Counted from the stretch's first letter, positions 36,269 through 46,677 are shown. The stretch: DNA of 64,000 nucleotides from Sulfurimonas sp. HSL-1656 (GCF_039645585.1 NZ_CP147915.1:2232001-2296000), one strand, 5' to 3'. A program made the numbers and translations. Notes: generated from the letters alone by a model not told the origin.

Positions 36269-37243
36269 TTACCAATAACATCCACTTTCAATATTACTTG
36301 ACTTGGTAGGAGTTTCTTCTTCTGATGGTCGAACCCAATATTCATTCATAAGAGATGAATAATTATAAGTTGGATTATAAGTGGGGTCTTCCCATCTTTT
36401 TCCTTTGATACCAAATAACAATTGTAAACTACCACCTAAATGTACGGCTTTTTTACCTTGTCTTTTTACATGTGCCGCCAAAGGGAATCCATAAGCTCCT
36501 GCACCAATTAAACAAATATCATAGTCGACTTTGTCAATTTCCGCCTTCATGAAATCCAACGCTTCGAACCAATCTCTAAATTCAGTGTTTTCACCACCAA
36601 GGCTTTGTACCGCTTTTATGACGGTTAAAGATTTAAATTTAGGTAGAATGCCCTTATTTTGAAACAAAAATTCTCTTTTTTCATATTGGCTCTCTATAGT
36701 ATTTTTGAAAGGATGCACAACTAAAATATTTTTACCTTCCAAGGCTCTTGTCCAAGGCTCCTTAACCCAATATGGATCTAATAGAAGCAAGTACACTTTC
36801 GTTACAGATCCCATATGATTTTCAATTTTTTTCTCATCAGCTAACCATGATCCCAGAATATCTACCTCTAACATGTCATTAAGCATTAATTGACAAAACC
36901 GTTCAACTTTTTCAATTTCAGGAGGAAAGAAACCGGCATTGGTATTCATGGAAGAAATTAAAGAATAATTCCATTCCCAATCGCCTTCATCTCCCTTGAT
37001 ATACTTAATAAAGTTTTTTTTACCTTGTGATACGCCAATGTAATTGACTATAGATGCTAATTCAAAACCTCCAAAACGGGCTATCATACAAGGAGCATCA
37101 GCTCGTAATGTGTTATATATAAGCGTTGTTGCTGTTTCAGGATCTCTTTCACAATTCGATAGAGTGTTGGGATAACACAAGTTCTTCAAAGAAAGGTATA
37201 TTCTTCTTAAAGCTTTCAACAATAGAATCGTTAACTTATTCAA
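36269..37243 (-). CDS. GT-D-like putative glycosyltransferase, paralogue 2
   Basis: A 324-residue paralogue of the protein at 31380. It keeps MIARFGGFELASI, GKNILVVHPFKNTIESQYEKR, AVQSLGGE, IGAGAYGFPLAAHVKRQGKK, LGGSLQLLFGIKGKRW and the end WVRPSEEETP...CYW. The two copies are separated by five genes, so this is a diverged pair, not a tandem duplicate. Function is as uncertain as for paralogue 1. Confidence 0.6.
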   Translation of the reverse strand: MNKLTILLLKALRRIYLSLKNLCYPNTLSNCERDPETATTLIYNTLRADAPCMIARFGGFELASIVNYIGVSQGKKNFIKYIKGDEGDWEWNYSLISSMNTNAGFFPPEIEKVERFCQLMLNDMLEVDILGSWLADEKKIENHMGSVTKVYLLLLDPYWVKEPWTRALEGKNILVVHPFKNTIESQYEKREFLFQNKGILPKFKSLTVIKAVQSLGGENTEFRDWFEALDFMKAEIDKVDYDICLIGAGAYGFPLAAHVKRQGKKAVHLGGSLQLLFGIKGKRWEDPTYNPTYNYSSLMNEYWVRPSEEETPTKSSNIESGCYW

Positions 37244-37273
37244 TGTTTTCCTTTATATTTGCCAATAACATAA

Positions 37274-38371
37274 TCATCTTTTCTTTAAAACAAATGATTT
37301 TAGTTTTATATATGCCTTTATTTCAAGTAACTCATATGAAATATAGGAAACAAACAATGTCATCATAAAACTAACCAAAAAAACTCCGAAAGGTTCAATG
37401 ATAAACTCTTTCACAACATATATACATATCATATGTAATAAGTAGAACGAATAACTCAATGAGCCGATAAAAATAAAAACTTTGTTGTTTAAAAGGAAAG
37501 AAAAAACACTGTTATCTCTAGTAAATAGCAGCAGAATAAAAACTATTAATGCTGTCAACCCCCCTGAGACCTTTGCCGGAAAATAAGTATGGTTTAATGC
37601 AAGACCCAACCATAAAATAATGGCGATAGCAGTAGCAGAATTTGATATCAAGGATAGATTAGTAGAATTAAAAGATTCAGTAATATGCTTTCTTAATGAG
37701 TATGCGAAACCTCCCAGAATGAACATATAACCGTAATAGAAGGGCATCCAATTAACCCAAAGTGGGTCAATCATATGCTTATACGAAATAATTGCAACGA
37801 TAAAAGATAAGAGTAAAAAAACCACTAAATAATAAACCGTATTTTTTATTTCACCTCTTAATAGACCTTTGTAAATCAAATAACCTAATAGAATGTAATA
37901 AAAAACTTCAACATTCAGAGTCCATTCTACACCAATAATCGTATTCGCATACTTGACATCAAGAAAACCCAAATAAACCATGTGCACTAATAAATTCTCT
38001 AGCGAAATCACACCGTTATTTAATTTATACGACAAATCACTAACTATTACTCCAGTTGTTTTGTAAACTACATATAGAAAAAGTAATATTGGAAAATAAA
38101 CCAAACTGATACGAATAATTCGAACTTGTAGAAACTTCTTGAATTCGTAATTTTTTTCAAAAATCTGATAAAAAATAGTGAATCCTGAAATGACAAAAAA
38201 TACCTCAACACCATTTTGTCCATAACTTACAAAATCACTCGTCCACAAAGAATATTCTCTTAATCCAGCACCACCAGAATGAATAAGAAATACTAAAAAA
38301 ACTGCAATAAATCTCAACCCAGTCACGAAGTTTGTACCGCTATAATTTCTTTGTTGCATAAATGTTTTCAT
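37274..38371 (-). CDS. Acyltransferase-3 family membrane O-acyltransferase
   Basis: A 365-residue membrane protein with ten or so helices. RFIAVFLVFLIHSGG (family His after helix 1), GVEVFFVISGFTIFYQIF, a charged FLQVRIIRI segment and GVEWTLNVEVFYYILLGYLIY mark an acyltransferase-3 enzyme like OafA. It overlaps the next acyltransferase by 4 nt. It probably O-acetylates a surface sugar. Confidence 0.86.
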   Translation of the reverse strand: MKTFMQQRNYSGTNFVTGLRFIAVFLVFLIHSGGAGLREYSLWTSDFVSYGQNGVEVFFVISGFTIFYQIFEKNYEFKKFLQVRIIRISLVYFPILLFLYVVYKTTGVIVSDLSYKLNNGVISLENLLVHMVYLGFLDVKYANTIIGVEWTLNVEVFYYILLGYLIYKGLLRGEIKNTVYYLVVFLLLSFIVAIISYKHMIDPLWVNWMPFYYGYMFILGGFAYSLRKHITESFNSTNLSLISNSATAIAIILWLGLALNHTYFPAKVSGGLTALIVFILLLFTRDNSVFSFLLNNKVFIFIGSLSYSFYLLHMICIYVVKEFIIEPFGVFLVSFMMTLFVSYISYELLEIKAYIKLKSFVLKKR

Positions 38372-39498
38372 TTTATTGCACTAACACGAGATTGCCTATA
38401 TTTTTCTATCGGCATATCAATGTATTTCACCAGTACTATTCCACCTATTACTGACAACACTACGGCAAACGGCACTAAAGATGCCTCTAGTTTTAACGCC
38501 CTCAGCATAAAAATCATTAGAACATGGATGAGATAAACAGGATATGACAATTCCCCGATAAAATTGTCAATCTTTGAACTTTTTGTCGCCGTGAACAGAT
38601 ACGGAATTACGACCACTGTACAAATATATAATGTCCAGTTTTTTATCTGTATTAAATCAATTGTCTCTGTCGATATAAGTGGATATGAGAGGATTAAAAG
38701 TAGATAAGAGAAAATAAAATAATTCTGCAATCCGATCCATTTTTGATTATTAGTTAGGTATTCATAAAAATGAAATGAAATGCTCCCCAACAAAAACAAT
38801 GCCAATTCGGTAGGGAAAAACCTATATAACCATGGATCATTCATCCAGTCAAGACAGTAATAGATTACTCCCCTTAAAAATAAACTTGCTATCAAAAAAA
38901 TCAGAATATAACGCAATTTCTTTCTAAGGAGGAAGGGTGCAACCAGATAAAATAGCAGTTCCACTCCAATACTCCAAGCCTGCGGTATGATAAGAAAACT
39001 ATGCATTTGCGGTATTGAATTTTTGAAGTTTTCCGTAAAAAACATTGCACCAGTTAATGGGTCAAACCCCATAAACATTACGACGTCCTGCCCGAAGATT
39101 AAAATATTCGTTGCAATAAGATACAAAAATGTGTAGCCATTTATGACATCAAAGTAGTTTACATACGCTTTCAGGAAGACCCATTTGCCAAAAAGTGTTC
39201 CTGATAAAAGTGACGCCAGAAGCGACAGAAGCAAAACAATGATATAGATCGGAAACAATCGCAAAAAACGGTTTGAAAAGAACAGGTAATTACTCCTAAC
39301 ACCGACATATTTTTTGTTTAGCACCAGCGTCATATAGAATCCAGAAATAATAAAAAAAATTTGAACGGAGGCCACCCCGCCGATAAACGTATAACCCATC
39401 AACGGCCCCGCATGAGCTACAACGACACTTATGGCCAAAAAGAGTCTCAGAAATCCCACTGCAAGTCCTTCCTGGTCGAACAATATGAAATTCCCCAA
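38368..39498 (-). CDS. Acyltransferase-3 family membrane O-acyltransferase
   Basis: A 376-residue membrane protein of the same family as the gene at 37274, but not a close duplicate: LRLFLAISVVVAHAG, ASVQIFFIISGFYMTLVLN, NRFLRLFPIYIIVL and AWSIGVELLFYLVAPFLL. It is the last gene of the AT-rich stretch. Base composition becomes GC-rich again from about 39.5 kb. Confidence 0.86.
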   Translation of the reverse strand: MGNFILFDQEGLAVGFLRLFLAISVVVAHAGPLMGYTFIGGVASVQIFFIISGFYMTLVLNKKYVGVRSNYLFFSNRFLRLFPIYIIVLLLSLLASLLSGTLFGKWVFLKAYVNYFDVINGYTFLYLIATNILIFGQDVVMFMGFDPLTGAMFFTENFKNSIPQMHSFLIIPQAWSIGVELLFYLVAPFLLRKKLRYILIFLIASLFLRGVIYYCLDWMNDPWLYRFFPTELALFLLGSISFHFYEYLTNNQKWIGLQNYFIFSYLLLILSYPLISTETIDLIQIKNWTLYICTVVVIPYLFTATKSSKIDNFIGELSYPVYLIHVLMIFMLRALKLEASLVPFAVVLSVIGGIVLVKYIDMPIEKYRQSRVSAIK

Positions 39499-39544
39499 AC
39501 ATCAAATTCTATTAAGTCCCGATCGTACTCCGCACGCCTCTTTT

Positions 39545-40561
39545 TCAACATTGCTTTTCTCCGACGACTTCGCGCAAACGGCCACCGTCAAACTTTCCGT
39601 TGTCATCCGCCAAAATCCAATCTTCCGAATTAGGATAGCCATGCCAGAAGTTGTCGGGGCATACCTTGATGCCGTTTGAGAGCAGCGCCGGTTTGTACGA
39701 AAACGAGCTCTTGCTCGTAATCAGCAAATCCGCATAGACCATGTGTAAAAATGAATCCATTGCCCCCATTTCAAGGCAGAAATGGACATTCTCAAACTGG
39801 TTAAAATCTGCAAAATCTTCCGGCTTTCCCTGGGAAAACAAGTAAATACGAACAGGCTTCTCTGTTAAAAGGTTTTCAATGACGTTCGTTAGGACTTTCG
39901 CAAAATAGTCGTTGCTCTGCCAGCGCATCAGCAGATTTGGGTTCTTATTCGCCTGTCCCGCAACGATATCGCCGCGACGCACGTGAATGGCAATGTTGAA
40001 ATACGCTTCGTCGTACAGGAGATGTTCCCCCCGGCGCGCCGGTGCTGCGTAAAACTTCTGTTTCAGCTCCTCCATCACGCCGAACTGATCCGCATAGAAC
40101 TGATCCTGCTCAGCCAGAAAGACAACGTTTTTATCGCCGTAGGAACGGATGATGTCCCTGACCCGGGCAACCTCTTCAGCGTTGTTTTCATTGAAAAGTG
40201 GCAGCCTGACGATGCGGTAGCCTCGGGAAGCCAGCTCCTCTACGGACACTTCCCCCCTCCCGAATCCGAAAAAATCCTCCCACTTGTCGGAAGAGAACGG
40301 AAGGTGCGCAAAGCCAAGGCCGAACTGTTTGGCAAACCAGAGCCCCGCGATCCAGTTGGCCATCTGGTGCCCTATGCCCGCGCCGGGATTTGGCCGCGCG
40401 GCGAAATAGGCCGTACCATTTGTCCCTGCGGATGAATGCAGACGACTGTGCCACCAGCTTCGGTAAAGCAGGGGATAGATCGCGGAGTTTCGCGTCATCC
40501 GTATCAACTTTTGCGAGATTTTATTTCGCACCTTTCTCCAAAATGTTTTAAGACTATACAT
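39545..40561 (-). CDS. Fucosyltransferase-like enzyme (GT11/GT23-type motif)
   Basis: 338 residues from the ATG at 40561, overlapping the flippase stop by 8 nt. The N-terminus has PNPGAGIGHQMANWIAGLWF, and the centre has IAIHVRRGDIV, the HxRRGD motif that binds GDP-fucose in alpha-1,2 and alpha-1,6 fucosyltransferases. The C-terminal DLLITSKSSFSYKPALLSNG also fits. The locus makes GDP-fucose (manB, manC, gmd, fcl), so fucose is the expected donor. Linkage is unknown. Confidence 0.78.
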   Translation of the reverse strand: MYSLKTFWRKVRNKISQKLIRMTRNSAIYPLLYRSWWHSRLHSSAGTNGTAYFAARPNPGAGIGHQMANWIAGLWFAKQFGLGFAHLPFSSDKWEDFFGFGRGEVSVEELASRGYRIVRLPLFNENNAEEVARVRDIIRSYGDKNVVFLAEQDQFYADQFGVMEELKQKFYAAPARRGEHLLYDEAYFNIAIHVRRGDIVAGQANKNPNLLMRWQSNDYFAKVLTNVIENLLTEKPVRIYLFSQGKPEDFADFNQFENVHFCLEMGAMDSFLHMVYADLLITSKSSFSYKPALLSNGIKVCPDNFWHGYPNSEDWILADDNGKFDGGRLREVVGEKQC

Positions 40562-42086
40562 CGGCACTCCTGTTCCTCCTGCGGCGAATGACCCTGAGGG
40601 CATACTCCCTTTCCTGCCTTGACATCCCAAGGGTCCAAACCGTCACCGCAAAAGCGGCGGAACTGGTCAAAACAACCGCACCAAAACGCCACGGCTCCTG
40701 CGGCACCAGGATATATGCCAGCGCAGTAGCAGCGAAGATCACGACAAGGGATATAACAGTCGGAAAGATCACGTCGATGAAGTAGCTCCGGATCGACAAC
40801 CCGGCCTCTTTTTTGGCAAAGTAGAGCACCAGTCCCCCGTGGGCGACGGCATAGAGAAGATAGACCACGTACAGCGTGAAAGGTTTAAACCCCATCATAA
40901 AGAGCAAATAGCTGACAACCAGGGGGACCAGCGTCAGAAGCGAGTGGAATATCTGGAAATGCTTGATGTTCCCGGTCGCCGCAATCGCCGAGTTGAGCGT
41001 CAGGAAAAGCTGCTCAACGAGGTTCCGCGACAGCATCAGCGTCGTGAACACCAGGGTGTACTCCGGTACATCTTTCAACCAGACATCGAGGATGACCGGC
41101 ATCTCTACGAAAAAAGGGATGTAAAAAAATATCAGGAGGAAAAAGGAGAACTTTGTCCCCGCATAAGTGGCCTGAAGCATCAGCTTACGGTTGCCGGCCC
41201 CTTCGCTCTTCGCGATCAGCGGATTCAGCGCTTTCATCATCGTCGCCGCAAACGCGCTGAGCTGCCCGCTGACCTGCCCGCCGATGCCCTGGGCCGCGTT
41301 GACAATCGTGCCGTAAAACATGTTCAGGACAATCCCCTGTCCGTAATTGGAGACCATGCTTGACGTAGAGCCAAGCGTGGAATAGCCCGCGAAACTGAAC
41401 ATTTTTTTCAACAGCTTCGCGTCATGGTACTTCACGGGGTTCAGCCTCACCTCGCGATACTGCCGGTGACAATAAACGCCTTTGACGGCAAAAACCGTTA
41501 CGCTGATAATCAACACGGCAAATCCGAAAAAGACAAGTTTATCGCCCGCATACGCTACGACTAGCAGAGCGCTTCCCAGCTTCAGTAGTGATTCGAAAAC
41601 TCCGAGTATCGCCACGAAAAGCATGTTTTCATGCGCATTAATCACCGCATCGTACGGTACGGAGACGATCATGAACAAAGCGCTGAGTACGGCGAAATGG
41701 TAGATATCCTTCGCCGCTGCCAGCCGCTCCGGTTCTATTTGGAATACATGACCGAAGAGAAACGGGGCAATGGCCTCAAGGATGCCGATCAGAACAATGC
41801 CCACACCGACATGCAAAACGACGCTGATGTTAAAGATACTGACCTGCTCGTTGAAATCACCTTTGCCCTCGGCATAAGACATATAGCGCTGGCTGCTTGA
41901 GGTCATGGCCACGTTGAGGAAAGTCAAAAGCGTCACAAAACCGCCGATCAGCGTGAAAAGACCAAAGTCGTGCGCCCCCAATGCGTTAAGGATTAGGCGA
42001 GTGACATAGAGCGAAATAAATACGGTGATGCCCATTTTTGCATAGAGGAACATCGTATTTTTCAAAACTCTGTTTGCGGCTTGCAT
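40554..42086 (-). CDS. wzx: Wzx-type polysaccharide flippase
   Basis: A 510-residue protein with 12-14 hydrophobic helices of the MOP exporter superfamily. The start NRVLKNTMFLYAKMGITVFISLYVTRLILNALG has the standard Wzx first-helix arrangement, and DFGLFTLIGGF follows. It flips undecaprenyl-linked O-units to the periplasm for the Wzy polymerase at 33153. No ABC-type exporter genes are present in the locus, consistent with a Wzx/Wzy route. Confidence 0.87.
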   Translation of the reverse strand: MQAANRVLKNTMFLYAKMGITVFISLYVTRLILNALGAHDFGLFTLIGGFVTLLTFLNVAMTSSSQRYMSYAEGKGDFNEQVSIFNISVVLHVGVGIVLIGILEAIAPFLFGHVFQIEPERLAAAKDIYHFAVLSALFMIVSVPYDAVINAHENMLFVAILGVFESLLKLGSALLVVAYAGDKLVFFGFAVLIISVTVFAVKGVYCHRQYREVRLNPVKYHDAKLLKKMFSFAGYSTLGSTSSMVSNYGQGIVLNMFYGTIVNAAQGIGGQVSGQLSAFAATMMKALNPLIAKSEGAGNRKLMLQATYAGTKFSFFLLIFFYIPFFVEMPVILDVWLKDVPEYTLVFTTLMLSRNLVEQLFLTLNSAIAATGNIKHFQIFHSLLTLVPLVVSYLLFMMGFKPFTLYVVYLLYAVAHGGLVLYFAKKEAGLSIRSYFIDVIFPTVISLVVIFAATALAYILVPQEPWRFGAVVLTSSAAFAVTVWTLGMSRQEREYALRVIRRRRNRSADV

Positions 42087-42144
42087 TCTTTCTCTTTAAA
42101 TCGTTCTTGATACTGCTGACAATGGCATGTCAATCTGATCGTAG

Positions 42145-42978
42145 TTATCGCTTGAATAGACGCAGGGTGAACACATCTTTGTAGTTAACCACTCTCGTCG
42201 GGAACCTTTTGATCTTTCTCACAATCCGCTCAAAGACAGTCAGCGGTTTGGCCTCGTCGATGAATCCCCTCTTGGAAAAATCCATGCGGATCCCGTTCGC
42301 TTCGAACAGCGTCGTAACCTCTCTTTTCCATCTTCCCTGAACGATGCCCGTAAAGACGTACGGCAGGAGTTCAAACACGTCTTTCCTGATGTAGGACCTG
42401 TCCGGAGTATAGATTCCAAGATCAAGATACCTCGCCCTTTTGGAGCCGTACTCCTCAAACTGCCATCCACTTTCGGAAGGTTTCAGGCATTTCACAAGCA
42501 CTTCTTTCTTCCAAAAGGCCGCCTGACAGCTCAAAAGGTCCCGGTGCGCAATGTCCCCAGGATAGAGTTCGTGTTTCTTCTCCCGCGTCACGTCCGGAGG
42601 CGTACCTTGGTCTGTCAAGTGAATACAGCCGATCCCCCCGTCCTCTTTGATCAAACGCAGGTATTTCATGACCAGGTCGCTTTTAACGTAGTCCCGCAGA
42701 AAATAATCTTCTTGCATGTATAGGATTACGTCATCATCGATCAGCCCCAGTGCATCGATCAGGCATTCGCTCCAGGTCAATCCAAACGGTCCGAGGTTTT
42801 TAATGCCGGCCACTCTTAGAGGAACAATGTCCAGGCCAGGGTAGGCATAGGACTTCGTCTCGGTATTTAGATAAATCACCCCGTCGAAATCGGGCCAATA
42901 TTTTTTAAATAACGCGAAAAAAGGATCCCAGCAATCTTCAAAAGCATCGCAGGTGTTAACAAGTAAAGAAATTTTCAT
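42145..42978 (-). CDS. GT-A-like putative glycosyltransferase
   Basis: 277 residues from the ATG at 42978 (MKISLLVNTCDAFEDCWDPF), chosen because it starts at the first core strand. Visible features are LIDDDVILYMQEDYFL (a likely metal-binding acidic cluster, ~80-95), GCIHLTDQGTPPD and SCQAAFWKKEVLVKCL. This is a nucleotide-sugar transferase-like pattern, but I do not recognise the family by name. The 158-nt gap upstream holds no gene that I can see. Confidence 0.65.
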   Translation of the reverse strand: MKISLLVNTCDAFEDCWDPFFALFKKYWPDFDGVIYLNTETKSYAYPGLDIVPLRVAGIKNLGPFGLTWSECLIDALGLIDDDVILYMQEDYFLRDYVKSDLVMKYLRLIKEDGGIGCIHLTDQGTPPDVTREKKHELYPGDIAHRDLLSCQAAFWKKEVLVKCLKPSESGWQFEEYGSKRARYLDLGIYTPDRSYIRKDVFELLPYVFTGIVQGRWKREVTTLFEANGIRMDFSKRGFIDEAKPLTVFERIVRKIKRFPTRVVNYKDVFTLRLFKR

Positions 42979-43148
42979 GAAACTATCCACTTCCTTCCGC
43001 TGACTAATTCCGTCTTACAAATGAGTGCAATGTCACGAATCTGAGTAAACTCACTCTTACAAATAATGTCTACGATATTATGTATATTGTCGAAGATATT
43101 CAACTTTTTACTTTCTTGCACTTTGTGATACATATTTAACTTCCCTTA

Positions 43149-43931
43149 TCATCTAACGTCTTTTGCGACAAACCAGGGGTTCAAAAGATCAGGCTTGTTG
43201 TAAACCATCGGTACGTTATCCGATATATCCGGGGCATATTGATATATCATCTTCCCGCTTTCGCGGACAACGGCGTCCGCCGCCGCCGTATCCCACTCCA
43301 TCGTCGGGGCGAGGCGGGGGTAGACGTCGGCTTCGCCCTCTGCGACCATGCACAGTTTGAGCGAGCTCCCCTTAGAAACCTGGTGGATCTCCCTGGTCGT
43401 TTTGGCCAGTGTGTCAATGAAGGCTTGCGTCTCTTCGGAAAGGTGTGACTTGCTTGCAACAACGTGCAAAGAGAGTTCCGGTGTTTTATTCTCTTTCAGA
43501 GGAAGTCTGAGGCCGTTCTTGAAAGCTCCCTCCCCCTTTTTTGCCTTGTACATGTCGCCCAGGGCCGGGGCGTACACGACGCCGAGAACAGGCGTGTCTT
43601 TGTGGATCAGCGCGATGTTGACGGTGAACTCGCCGTTTTTCTTGATGAACTCCTTGGTACCGTCGATGGGGTCGATGCACCAGTAAAATTCCCAATGCTT
43701 TCGTTCCTCGTAAGGCACGGCCTTGTTCTCTTCCGAGAGCAGCGGGATCTTCGGGTAGAACTCTTTGAGCGCCTGGCAGATGATCTCGTTGGCAGTCGTG
43801 TCGGCTGTAGTCAGCGGGGAGTTGTCATCTTTGTACTCGACAGTAAATCCCTGCTCGTAAATAGCCATAATGGCATCACCCGCTTTTTTGGCAATGGCCA
43901 CGATGACTTCCAACTCGATCGATTCAAGCAT
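43149..43931 (-). CDS. cysQ: 3'(2'),5'-bisphosphate nucleotidase
   Basis: 260 residues from the ATG at 43931, overlapping the fcl stop by 8 nt. It is a magnesium-dependent, lithium-sensitive-type phosphatase: [20 protein letters not shown], and the motif [26 protein letters not shown] with its metal ligands. The C-terminal WDTAAADAV completes the site. It recycles PAP from sulfate assimilation or sulfation. Its presence in a sugar operon is odd unless a PAPS-using step exists; cysQ is often placed in such loci. Confidence 0.9.
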   Translation of the reverse strand: MLESIELEVIVAIAKKAGDAIMAIYEQGFTVEYKDDNSPLTTADTTANEIICQALKEFYPKIPLLSEENKAVPYEERKHWEFYWCIDPIDGTKEFIKKNGEFTVNIALIHKDTPVLGVVYAPALGDMYKAKKGEGAFKNGLRLPLKENKTPELSLHVVASKSHLSEETQAFIDTLAKTTREIHQVSKGSSLKLCMVAEGEADVYPRLAPTMEWDTAAADAVVRESGKMIYQYAPDISDNVPMVYNKPDLLNPWFVAKDVR

Positions 43932-45018
43932 TCTGATGATCTCTATACCAGTTGTACATCGTCTCGATCCCGTCACGCAGTTCGACACGGTGCCGCCATC
44001 CCAATCCATGCAGCTTTGAGACGTCCGTGAGTTTCTTCATCGTGCCGTCGGGCTTTTCCGCGTTGAAGTAAAACTCGCCGCCGAAGCCGACGATCTCCCG
44101 GATGGTCTCGGCCAGCTCCCGGATGGAGACATCCGTGCCCGTACCGATATTGATGTGGGTGTTCCGGATCTCTTGATTTTTGACCGCGTTGGGGGTACAA
44201 CTGACATTGTCCCCCTCCGAAACCGAATAAGTGTCTTTGAAGTCACGGTTCTCCATCAGAAAGACGCAGGCGTCGGCCATGTCCTCGGACCAGAGGAATT
44301 CGCGCATCGGCTTGCCCGTCCCCCAGATCTCTACGCGATTTTCATCGACACCGAACTTTGCAAGATACGTTTTCGCTTCTTCCATCGTTGCAACGCCGAG
44401 ATCCTTCATAAGGGCATCATCTCTGCCTTCGTTAAGGAGTTTCGCACAATGAATCTTTCGGATAAGCGCCGGCAGAACGTGGCTCTTCTCCAGGTCGAAG
44501 TTGTCGTTGGGGCCGTAGAGGTTCGTCGGCATGACGGAGATGTAGTTTGTGCCGTACTGCAAGTTATAGCTCTCGCACATCTTGATCCCGGCGATCTTGG
44601 CGATGGCGTAGGGTTCGTTGGTGTACTCCAGCGGACTGGTCAGGAGATACTCCTCTTTCATCGGCTGGGGACAGTCGCGCGGGTAGATGCAGGTACTGCC
44701 GAGGAACATCAGTTTTTTGACGCCCTGCAGGTAGCTTTGGTGAATGACATTGTTCTGGATCTGAAGGTTCTCGTAGATGAAATCGGCGCGGTAAGTGTTG
44801 TTGGCAACGATGCCGCCGACTTTGGCCGCGGCAAGAAAGACGTATTCGGGTTTTTCGTGCGCAAAAAAAGCCGCCACCGCCTGTTGGTCGGTCAGATCGA
44901 GTTCGGCATGGGTACGGGTCAGAAGATTCGTATAGCCTTTTGCTTCGAGGTTCTTGACGATGGCACTGCCCACCAGTCCCCGGTGGCCGGCAATGTAGAT
45001 CTTCGCATTTTTCTCCAT
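43924..45018 (-). CDS. fcl: GDP-L-fucose synthase
   Basis: A 364-residue SDR-type bifunctional epimerase-reductase that converts GDP-4-keto-6-deoxymannose to GDP-L-fucose. NADP-binding [19 protein letters not shown], catalytic Ser in LGSTCIYP, the YxxxK pair in [15 protein letters not shown] and [13 protein letters not shown] are all present. It is about 40 residues longer than the E. coli enzyme, mostly in the middle (an insert around [18 protein letters not shown]). It follows gmd by 4 nt. Confidence 0.95.
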   Translation of the reverse strand: MEKNAKIYIAGHRGLVGSAIVKNLEAKGYTNLLTRTHAELDLTDQQAVAAFFAHEKPEYVFLAAAKVGGIVANNTYRADFIYENLQIQNNVIHQSYLQGVKKLMFLGSTCIYPRDCPQPMKEEYLLTSPLEYTNEPYAIAKIAGIKMCESYNLQYGTNYISVMPTNLYGPNDNFDLEKSHVLPALIRKIHCAKLLNEGRDDALMKDLGVATMEEAKTYLAKFGVDENRVEIWGTGKPMREFLWSEDMADACVFLMENRDFKDTYSVSEGDNVSCTPNAVKNQEIRNTHINIGTGTDVSIRELAETIREIVGFGGEFYFNAEKPDGTMKKLTDVSKLHGLGWRHRVELRDGIETMYNWYRDHQNA

Positions 45019-45022
45019 CAGT

Positions 45023-46168
45023 TTACTCGAAGTAGTTCATGACGGTATAGCCGCCGTCTTTAAGGTACTGGTCCTTCGTCATCAGCTTGAGGTCCGAGGC
45101 CATCATGTCGTTGACAAGCTCCTCGAGGCGGTATTCGCGCTGCCAGCCGAGCTTTTGCTCCGCCTTGGAAGGGTCGCCGATAAGCAGGTCAACTTCCGTC
45201 GGACGGAAATAGCGTGGATCGACGGCGACAACGGGAGCGTTAAGCGTTAAGTGCTGAGTGTTAAGACCGTGCGCTTCGAAGCGTACTGCATCGATCGACT
45301 TGATATAGCCGACCTCATCGACCCCCTCGCCCTTGAATTCCAATTCGATGCCGACATACTTGAAGGCCATACGGACGAAATCGCGTACGGCGGTCGTCTG
45401 GCCCGTCGCGATGACCCAGTCTTCGGGTTCGTCGGCCTGCAGGATCATCCACATCATCTTGACATAGTCCTTGGCATGACCCCAGTCACGCTTGGCGTCG
45501 AGGTTACCGAGGTAGAGCTTATCCTGGAGCCCCAGCGCGATCTTGGAGGCCGCACGGGTGATCTTGCGGGTGACGAAGGTCTCGCCCCGCACCGGCGACT
45601 CGTGGTTGAAAAGAATGCCGTTACAGGCGAACATGTTATACGCCTCGCGGTAGTTGACCGTGATCCAGTAGGCATACATCTTCGCGACCGCGTAGGGGCT
45701 GCGCGGGTAAAAAGGTGTCGTCTCGCTCTGGGGGATCTCCTGTACCTTTCCGTAGAGTTCGGAGGTACTGGCCTGGTAGATACGCGTCTTTTCTGCCAGG
45801 CCCAGCAGACGTACCGCCTCGAGGATGCGCAGCGTCCCCGTACCGTCGGCGTTGGAAACGTACTCGGGCTCCTCGAAACTGACGGCGACGTGACTCATCG
45901 CGGCGAGATTGTAGATCTCGTCCGGCTGTACCTCCTGGATGATCCTTGTGATGTTCATGGAGTCCGTCATCTCCCCGTAGTGGAGAATAAAGTTACGGTT
46001 CTCGATATGCGGGTCCTGGTAGAGATGGTCGATGCGGTCCGTGTTAAAGAGTGAACTGCGCCGCTTGATGCCGTGCACCTCGTACCCCTTCTTGAGCAGG
46101 AACTCCGCCAGATAGGAGCCGTCCTGCCCCGTAATGCCCGTGATCAATGCAACTTTTTTCTTTTCCAT
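45023..46168 (-). CDS. gmd: GDP-mannose 4,6-dehydratase, with a repeat-encoded insert
   Basis: A 381-residue SDR enzyme making GDP-4-keto-6-deoxymannose, the first step from GDP-mannose to GDP-fucose. [30 protein letters not shown], the Yxxx[13 protein letters not shown] and [18 protein letters not shown] are all normal. Near residue 304-314 the sequence [11 protein letters not shown] is inserted before [15 protein letters not shown]. It is encoded by four heptamer repeat units at 45236-45265 and keeps the frame. Activity is probably retained because the insert lies away from the catalytic motifs. Confidence 0.95.
   Translation of the reverse strand: MEKKKVALITGITGQDGSYLAEFLLKKGYEVHGIKRRSSLFNTDRIDHLYQDPHIENRNFILHYGEMTDSMNITRIIQEVQPDEIYNLAAMSHVAVSFEEPEYVSNADGTGTLRILEAVRLLGLAEKTRIYQASTSELYGKVQEIPQSETTPFYPRSPYAVAKMYAYWITVNYREAYNMFACNGILFNHESPVRGETFVTRKITRAASKIALGLQDKLYLGNLDAKRDWGHAKDYVKMMWMILQADEPEDWVIATGQTTAVRDFVRMAFKYVGIELEFKGEGVDEVGYIKSIDAVRFEAHGLNTQHLTLNAPVVAVDPRYFRPTEVDLLIGDPSKAEQKLGWQREYRLEELVNDMMASDLKLMTKDQYLKDGGYTVMNYFE
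45236..45265. repeat. Heptamer repeats inside gmd
   Basis: On the coding strand four units, CTTAACA CTCAGCA CTTAACG CTTAACG, lie in tandem inside the gmd frame and translate to part of [10 protein letters not shown]. They belong to the same CTTARCR family as the intergenic arrays at 11898 and 15969. Confidence 0.88.
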
Positions 46169-46176
46169 AATGCTTC

Positions 46177-46668
46177 TTATTCCTCCTGGTTTTGTGGGAC
46201 GGTGCCCTTGGTTTTCGTAAAATAGTCTTTGACATAATCATGCACGTCGTCCCGTTGCATCAGCTCTTCCAGGCTGAACCAGCGGTAGTCGCTGTGCTGC
46301 TCCTTCGGCAGCTCCCGGAACGGTGCGATTTCCACCTCGTAGCCGAGGTTGAGATAATGGGTGGAGACATGATCAAAAATAGCATCTTCATATAGATGTT
46401 CGAAGACACCGACAAAGCGTGGTTCCGATACGAGTTCGGTACCCAGTTCCGTCTCCGCAATCCTCCTAATGGCACTATTGATCCGTTCATTTTTCAGCAC
46501 CCTTCCGCCCAGGGTGAACCAATAGCCCTCTGCAGGTCTGTTCACCCGTCTCCCCAACAGTACCCTGCCGTTTTCCCTGACGATAAGATCGACGGAGACG
46601 AGCGGCGTATTGGCTATGACCGTTTTGAACGTCTCCCAGTCAATATACCCCGTCACTGTTTTCTCCAT
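46177..46668 (-). CDS. GDP-mannose mannosyl hydrolase-like Nudix enzyme
   Basis: A 163-residue Nudix protein of the GDPMH type: [34 protein letters not shown], then [18 protein letters not shown], in which the usual Nudix REUXEEXGU is altered as in GDP-mannose hydrolase. It would release mannose from GDP-mannose and so may tune the GDP-mannose pool. It sits between manC and gmd, the standard place in GDP-fucose loci. Confidence 0.9.
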   Translation of the reverse strand: MEKTVTGYIDWETFKTVIANTPLVSVDLIVRENGRVLLGRRVNRPAEGYWFTLGGRVLKNERINSAIRRIAETELGTELVSEPRFVGVFEHLYEDAIFDHVSTHYLNLGYEVEIAPFRELPKEQHSDYRWFSLEELMQRDDVHDYVKDYFTKTKGTVPQNQEE

Positions 46669-46677
46669 CGTCGTGCC

